Source: Apostichopus japonicus
Taxonomy: Eukaryota; Echinodermata; Holothuroidea; Aspidochirotida; Stichopodidae
DNA: 64,000 bases
Direction of reading: 5' to 3'
Assembly (NCBI RefSeq): GCF_037975245.1
Contig: NC_092566.1
Span: 8,600,001-8,664,000, forward strand
The stretch's first letter is position 1. Each line of letters starts with the position of its first letter. The notes under the pieces were generated by a model that saw only the letters and a list, made by a program, of their open reading frames with translations, was not told the DNA's origin and searched no databases. Shown in pieces: positions 57,720-64,000 of this stretch. Position numbers and translations under genes: made by a program.

Positions 57720-60700
57720 GTGCTGGGTTTCTGAAAAGAACAGATTCTATGATCTTAGCCACAAGGCTGAGAGCTAGTCGTAATGCATTGTCGACGTGAA
57801 ATGACTAATAAGCCTTAGTTCAACTGTCCCGTGGATCTATAAACTGACATTTGTGATTTCGAGCTCAACCGAAGCACATTTTTTGAAATGGCCCTTCTGT
57901 GCACCGTGAGTCACTTACTGATAGTGATACTGTTTCTTCGCCAATGCGCTTGTTTTACTTGGCTTATACCTCCTATTCTCACTTTATATAACAAAGTAAA
58001 AAAAAAAAGCGAAAGAGAGACAGAAGGGAAAGAAAAGGGAACTACAATCCAACATGAACTTTACGTTTATCGATGAACCCTGTAATGTCATAAGAGAGAC
58101 TTTCTGGACTCTGCATCCTGTTGGAATTGGATCAACCTTAGAGCCTATGCCTATATAGAATGTCTCTGGCAGTCAGCATTTTACTTCCTTGTTTTATCAT
58201 GAAATTTAAAACTGACGAACTAATCAATTACATACCACGCAATATTTACCAAAGGAGAAATACGTTATCAATTTCGGCAAGGAATTTCCTTATCTTTCAT
58301 GGAAAACTCGGCAGTATATCGTAAGCCTACATAGTATATTCCTTAATTCTCTTCGACATGTGTTAAATTCCGCAAAGAGACGTATCCTAACCTGATTTGC
58401 ATTGTTGTCTGTAATACAATCACTACCCAAGGGACCTAGAATGGGGGCGTTCCACCTCCCAACCTACCCTCCCTCTCCCAGGGACGTGCACATGATTTCA
58501 AAGGTAGGGGCAAACTTCCAAATTTCTCACGACTGCATGATTTTATTGTTGGAGGCATGAACCTTTATGGAATGCATGTAGGCGGGTTTGATGTTCGTGT
58601 TACTCTGACATATATATGAGTGGACACATCGGGTTGTCGGTTAACGACAATACCTTTCCCACCCCGCCATGTACCCCAGTCAATCGGAGTTACGGATCGA
58701 GAAGATAACGCGATCTTAGGCATTGTTGGAACTGACATGGAAGAGTGGGGTAGGGAATTGATGGGATGGGTTTTCCATTATTCTCAGTCACATCCTATGA
58801 ATTACTTTCTCGTGATAAATATCTAAAGAATTCTTAGTCCTAATGGATATAACATGTTGATGACCTGATGGCTTATAACTTTTTCTCTTTATAGCTAGCC
58901 GTGAAATTCGTGGTACCGACACCAAGAGGGGCATTTTCATGTCCGTCAATAATTCCAGAAAATTCCAGGCCCACTATGACTAATTTTACCGCTTTCCTCA
59001 CCCTCCCCTATTCTCCCAACCCTCCGGCAACACCCATCTATCTTGAATCAAACGAGGCTGTGCCAGGGTATCTAATACAACTTATAACTTTGAACTTAGC
59101 TTCTTTTCCAATTCATGATGTTTCCGATAGTGATCTGTAAGTTTTTATCACTTCAGTTTCATGTTCGTCATAACGAGCAATAACTTATCTGTTTTGGTAT
59201 TTGTTGCAAGGTATCCACCATGCTTTCTAACAACATGACATCACTGTCAAGTAACCGCAACGCCTACCTAACTATGCATCTTATTACTATATTATCTGTA
59301 TTAACTTCTGATTGGCTAACTGTATCAGTGGCTCTGGTATCAGGTGGTCGCGCCCCATTTTAACGTATTACATGCGTTGCTGTTAACACTAGTAAGATGC
59401 GGTATTGAATTACAAAGACTACATCACAGAGCCTACTACATTACTAAGCGTATTAGTTAGGATAACGTATTGCCCTGCCCACTTTCTGTTCCACGGAAAC
59501 TCTTACTGGCACTTTTACGATCCCTATTGACAGAAGTACCTCTCGAGAAAATTTGGTGGATTGAAGACCTGGGATTGGTAAAGATAATTAACATATGAGT
59601 TCTTTTAAGTGTCTTGCAGTTCTCTGCATATTTTACCGATTTAACTGTGTAAATAAAAAATACAACGCGTTAGCCCAACTAAAATTGGAAGTCTAAGTTA
59701 ACTTAGGCTAAACGTATTCCAACGTTAGTCCAACACTGGTGGTAAGGGCTTGTAGCCTAGTACTAGTGTAACTTGTAAGCTGTAGCTTAGCCTAAGTTTA
59801 GCCTAGCCTACTACTACTAGCAATACTAGACATACTAGTACTATTGGTACTGTACTGGGCCTAAGTAAGGCATAGGCTAACTTAACCTACCCTTAAAAAC
59901 CTCTTGGCCTTTGGCTAAGTTCATGTGTAGGCCTATTCCCTTTCCAAGGGACTCCAGTAGTGATGTACGTATGACATAACATTACACGGTTAGTCTTGAA
60001 TGATGCAAGAGGACTGGAGTTGAGAATGAATCAATTTTAAGTTATTTGTTTCCATGCCCGGGCTCTATCCATTCTTGGGTGACTTTTCTTACAAAGGTGC
60101 CGTAACATAGGGCTAAAAGTTAGGCTAAATCTAACACTAAATTAGTTTAAGGCCTAACGGTAGGCCTAAGCTAAGTCTACCAGTTAAATCAAATGGCTGT
60201 TTTCTCATGGGTGACATTTTTTTATGGCCATAGATTCAACATAACTGCTAAGTTAATTTATAAAGGCTAATTGGATCTAGCCTAGGCCTTTAGCCTTTCT
60301 TGACAAAAGTAGACTATTGTGGAAAGGATCAGCAAAATTTTCCACAGGTTCGTCTCTATACTGGAGTCTGGTAATGTATAGGTTGCTTTTCTGTCAGTCT
60401 CAGAAATTGGGAATAAGTAGTGACTAGCCTAGCCATCATACCCTAGAAAGTAGAAACCCAAATGAGTCTCTGATAATAGGAAACATGGACAAAAATTTTG
60501 GGAGAGAAATCTCTGCTTGAAGTTGCCATCTAACTGTGTTTAAAAGGTCATTAGCATAGCCACAAATTTCAGCCTGCTAACCATTGCTAGAAGTTTCAAA
60601 AGTCATTCTGGAATGATCTGACTTTTCTAAACTTGTTCACAGACATTGGAGAGTGTCCAATTACACTTTGTTCACATATGAGAACACAAGCAACCAAAAT

Positions 60701-60850
60701 TTCTTTCTCTCGTCACTTCCGTATAAACACCAGCCTAAAACGGGTGCACTGTTGTACTGTAACTAGTTAGCTAATGGATTTGTAAATGAACATAGAGACA
60801 TTCGTGGCTTGCACATTGCTCTATCTTTTGACATAAGTTCACCACAAATT
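57720..60850. other. Non-coding stretch; TAGGCCTA-rich between 59690 and 60330
   Basis: No gene is supported. Between 59690 and 60330 the words TAGCCTA, AGGCCTA, GGCTAA and CTAGCC recur many times without a fixed period. Short C-rich frames at 58620-59140 show no domain. Confidence 0.5.
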
Positions 60851-60869
60851 CTCAAATGTGGTCAAGTCT

Positions 60870-61073
60870 AGGGTTGGCTATATTACCACCCCAAGGACAA
60901 CAAGATCCTGAAAATGTGAACGAGGCCCTTCGAAGACAAATGTCTCAGTCAAAAAGAATAGCTCTGTGGATTATACAAAAGTTTGAGCATGAGTATCCAT
61001 TGTTTGACTTTGTACCATCTTTGAGAGCATTGTTAATGACCTTTCAGATAACCAACATTCATAGGTTGAAATG
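60870..61073 (+). other. Weak coding candidate of unknown identity
   Basis: A frame reading QGQQDPENVNEALRRQMSQS then KRIALWIIQKFEHEYP has protein-like composition, unlike its surroundings. I do not recognise the family. No good acceptor or donor frames it, and the ORF stops at 61072-61074. It may be chance. Confidence 0.15.
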
Positions 61074-62867
61074 AGTTTTTTTCCCCTCATTTCATATTGA
61101 ATCCATTTATGTCCATGCAAGAGGTGAGTGTGAAGGGGAAGGAGTAAAATTGCTTTGAGAATCAAGCATCCAAGATATTTTTCAAATTTTTACTATACTT
61201 GGTGGCCACGTTAAAAAGTTATAAAGTGACTATTGAAGGACCTTTATGGAAACTTTTCCCCAACTTTTCCCGAAATGGTACCGTTTACACTGCAAACATC
61301 CTGATCTTTTGTCCAGAGTTTCTGAATATTATTGACACAGTTAATGAATATTCATAACCATAGCACAGTTACCTAGTTGTATTGTACATTACTGTAGATT
61401 CGACAGTCTTCTTCAAACCCAAACCAAGGATGCAGAGGGAAGTCCGTTTTCCCATATATCTTGATTTATTCAAAGATTTCTGTTCGTTTAAGCTCACAGA
61501 GACCGTACAGCTTGTGGAGCCTTTACCTTTTCTGTCCTTTGCCAGCAATACTAGCAGTGTATGGTAAAGGAAATGCCACTGTAGTCTTAGTTCAAAACGC
61601 TTCACTCTCACTGTGTGTTGTTCATACTGTGTTGATATTTTGTGTGGAACAAATCTCTTCCTGGGCGTCTGGGAGTGTCTGCTCTCCATTACTACACTGT
61701 ACCGTGTTCAATTATCACCTACTTCCTGTCATACCTCTTTCAACAGTGTACGATATCGTTGGTAGCATTCATTACTGTATGTGAAGCTGTATGGGATTAT
61801 GGATGAGCTGTCCGAGTGATAGAAAACTTTGATATGAACTGGACTGCCTTTTCACTAGGGTCATCAGATACCTTATTATTTAAACTAGATCAGTTTGTAC
61901 AGGAAGTTGGATGATTAAATGAATTAACATGAAATTTTGCTGCGCATTTGTAAAGAATTGGGTTCATAGGGTTAAAGTAAACCTGAATGTGATTATGTGA
62001 CCAAGATTTGTGTGCATTTTTGCAGTTACTATAATAAATAATAACAATAACTAATAAAATAACTGGCCTTATGTATTCGTATATAGAAGTAACTTTACTT
62101 GCAAATTGGTTTGATTTGTCAGATCGTATGATTGATAATCTTGAACAAAAATGTTCAAGAATGTAGACATGGCAATTAACATATACTGTGTAGTTTAATG
62201 TCTCTCAAACATGTCACTTATTAAAAGAACATTAGATACTGTAGATGTAGTCAATATTTACTTAGATTCTTTGTCGAACGTTACAACATGATCCGGAAAA
62301 CGATGACATACCTCTGAGCTTAGTGTTGAATACACTCAATATAAATTACATCATCTCACAAATTATTCCTAGACAGATTGGACATTGATCGAGCCTATCG
62401 GCAAAGATAAGGGTGCCCACGCTAACCTTTTCTCACAGTGCAATATCAGTAGTAGATTAAGTATTGAGGAACTGATAGGCACTGTTGTGAAACAATAAGT
62501 TAATAATTGTAAATTATAACGATATAACTGTTTCATAGTTCAGAGGAAGGGTGTGCGCTACTCTACTAGGTCATATTTGCTATAGACACCACAGCCTGTA
62601 CTTGAAATAATCAATGGGTTACAGTTTAGGTAGCAAAATAAGTATACTGCAAGATGATTAAGTGGATATTCCATGTCCTTGCAAGCCAACAGAAAAATGA
62701 TCTGGACAACTATGGAAAAAGAGAAAACAATATATCAAAATAGAAGAAACCTGTCATAGGTATACAACTGTGCAACGTCTAACACCAGTTTACACAACTC
62801 TAACATACGAAATGTCTGGAATGATTTCTGGTCTGGATTTGACTTCATCGAAATATCAACCTTAAAC

Positions 62868-63208
62868 CTTACAGCTGATATATGCAAGGGATAAACATTA
62901 GCCTAAAATCACTGCTGATATAGCAAGGGATATAGCACAACCTTACTGCTGATATAGCAAGGGATATACAGTAGTATTAAGGCACTGCTGATATAGCAAG
63001 GGATATATACAGTAGTACAACCTTACTGCTGATATAGCAAGGGATAGAGAGTAGCATAATTTCACTGCTGATATAGCAAGGGATTTAGCTCAGTTGCATG
63101 GGTAAATTATAGAGAGATTATAGTGGCATAAATTCACTGCTGACATAGCAAGGTATATCTAAGGCCGTATATAGCATATAACATCACTGCTGATACAGCA
63201 AGGAACGT
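62868..63208. repeat. Hairpin-containing minisatellite, CTGCTGATATAGCAAGGGAT
   Basis: The core CTGCTGATATAGCAAGG occurs about eight times, with spacers of roughly 30-60 bp that themselves share AGTA and CTTA pieces. TGCT...AGCA lets each core fold as a 4-bp hairpin. Outer copies are diverged (GACATAGCAAGG, GATACAGCAAGG). Confidence 0.85.
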
Positions 63209-64000
63209 TCATTGTACACTTAGAAATAATAACATTAACAGAGTAGTTTGTATAATTTTTTATATTTTTTGATGGTACAATTGAACAACACTGTAGTCAG
63301 TACAAATAGGCTTCCTGGAATATTATATTATTGTGGCAACAGGATAAATTTTGTGTGCTGTAGGTCATAAAGTTGTGAGAAATATTCTGGGTCTTTTGGT
63401 AATTTGGGTGAATAAATACAAAGGGTACAGGTATATACAGTAAAAAATTAAGGTGTAAAATGCAAAGCAAAACACTGTCAGTTGGAGCTAACTGTATCCA
63501 AGTTAAATATCATGCATGAGTTGATTGGTTATTTAGGTACAGTACTGTTACAGTTACAGTATATATAATCAGTTCAATAGCAAATTCAGTTTAATAGCGT
63601 GTAGGCGATAATTCTGATCCCAAGTTGATAACTGTTAAGGTAAAAAAAATGGTCAGCTTCTACAGATGGAGAGCAACCTGATTTTAATAGGTCAAGATTG
63701 AAGTCACCAGCTACTGTATCAAACAAGTTTTGTTTTTGGCCGAAATAACTTCCAGGCGATTGCTAATATTATGATTGAAGGAATGGAAATCACCGTCAGG
63801 GAGTCTGTATATACTGTAACACTGAAAATAATGTTGCCAGGATTTGCATTCAGGATGAGGTTTTATCTGGGAATTGTTGCATGGCTTAAGTGAATTTAAG
63901 ATTTTCCTGTATATTTTACTCATATTCACTCACTGCTTAGGAAGATTCTTACTCAATAGTATCCAGATTCAGCTACTGTAATATGAGCTAATAAAGCCTC
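63209..64000. other. Non-coding end of window
   Basis: The stretch is AT-rich with scattered ACAGTA words. I see no exon or RNA gene. Confidence 0.5.

Noticed and set aside
57888-58076. Short ORF with a signal-peptide-like start
   Set aside because: The hydrophobic start alone is weak evidence; there is no family match, splice context or conserved block.

Overview
The window is AT-rich, intron-rich metazoan nuclear DNA. It has GT-AG introns of 0.3 to 5 kb, many short repeats, and hAT-like, TTAA-type, tRNA-SINE, Penelope-like and Ty3/gypsy-like mobile elements. The gene families and repeat types suggest a marine invertebrate, probably a deuterostome such as an echinoderm. That placement is an inference; no single sequence proves it. 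There are no prokaryotic features.

Two protein-coding genes can be assembled exon by exon with conserved phases, both on the + strand. (1) 827-15796 is the 3' part of an ADAMTS2/3/14-type procollagen N-proteinase gene: ten exons plus one optional 39-nt microexon, 572 visible residues. It covers the end of the central TSP1 repeat, the cysteine-rich domain, the spacer, three TSP1 repeats, the PLAC domain and a basic tail. The metalloprotease exons lie upstream of the window. (2) 32410-49613 is a complete nine-exon SLC15A4-like (POT family) peptide/histidine transporter of 592 residues, with an N-terminal lysosomal-type sorting signal and an unusual cysteine cluster in the central cytosolic loop.

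The 16.3-32.4 kb interval between the genes is a mobile-element graveyard. It holds a ~1.5 kb satellite-like array with a ~102-bp unit (17.55-19.06 kb). It also holds a three-level nest (21.24-24.38 kb): a hAT-like element carries a 5'-truncated Penelope-like retroelement, whose ORF is split by another hAT-like element. The Penelope copy has 84-bp inverted termini, a 19-bp target duplication and a candidate hammerhead ribozyme just downstream of its ORF. A decayed Ty3/gypsy-like pol (26.06-29.3 kb) has been hit by four other repeats. A hAT MITE with a perfect 8-bp target duplication lies at 30.29-30.68 kb.

The transporter introns carry further repeats: two TTAA MITEs (one just upstream of exon 1), several tRNA-derived SINE pieces, a foldback element with 22-bp repeats in its arms inserted into a SINE tail, a hAT-like MITE at 45.5 kb, a 204-bp tandem duplication and a multi-motif microsatellite. 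From 49.6 to 64 kb I find no convincing gene. That part has (TA)n tracts, a 1.15-kb hAT-like element with an 8-bp target duplication, a TAGGCCTA-rich segment and a hairpin minisatellite at 62.87-63.21 kb.
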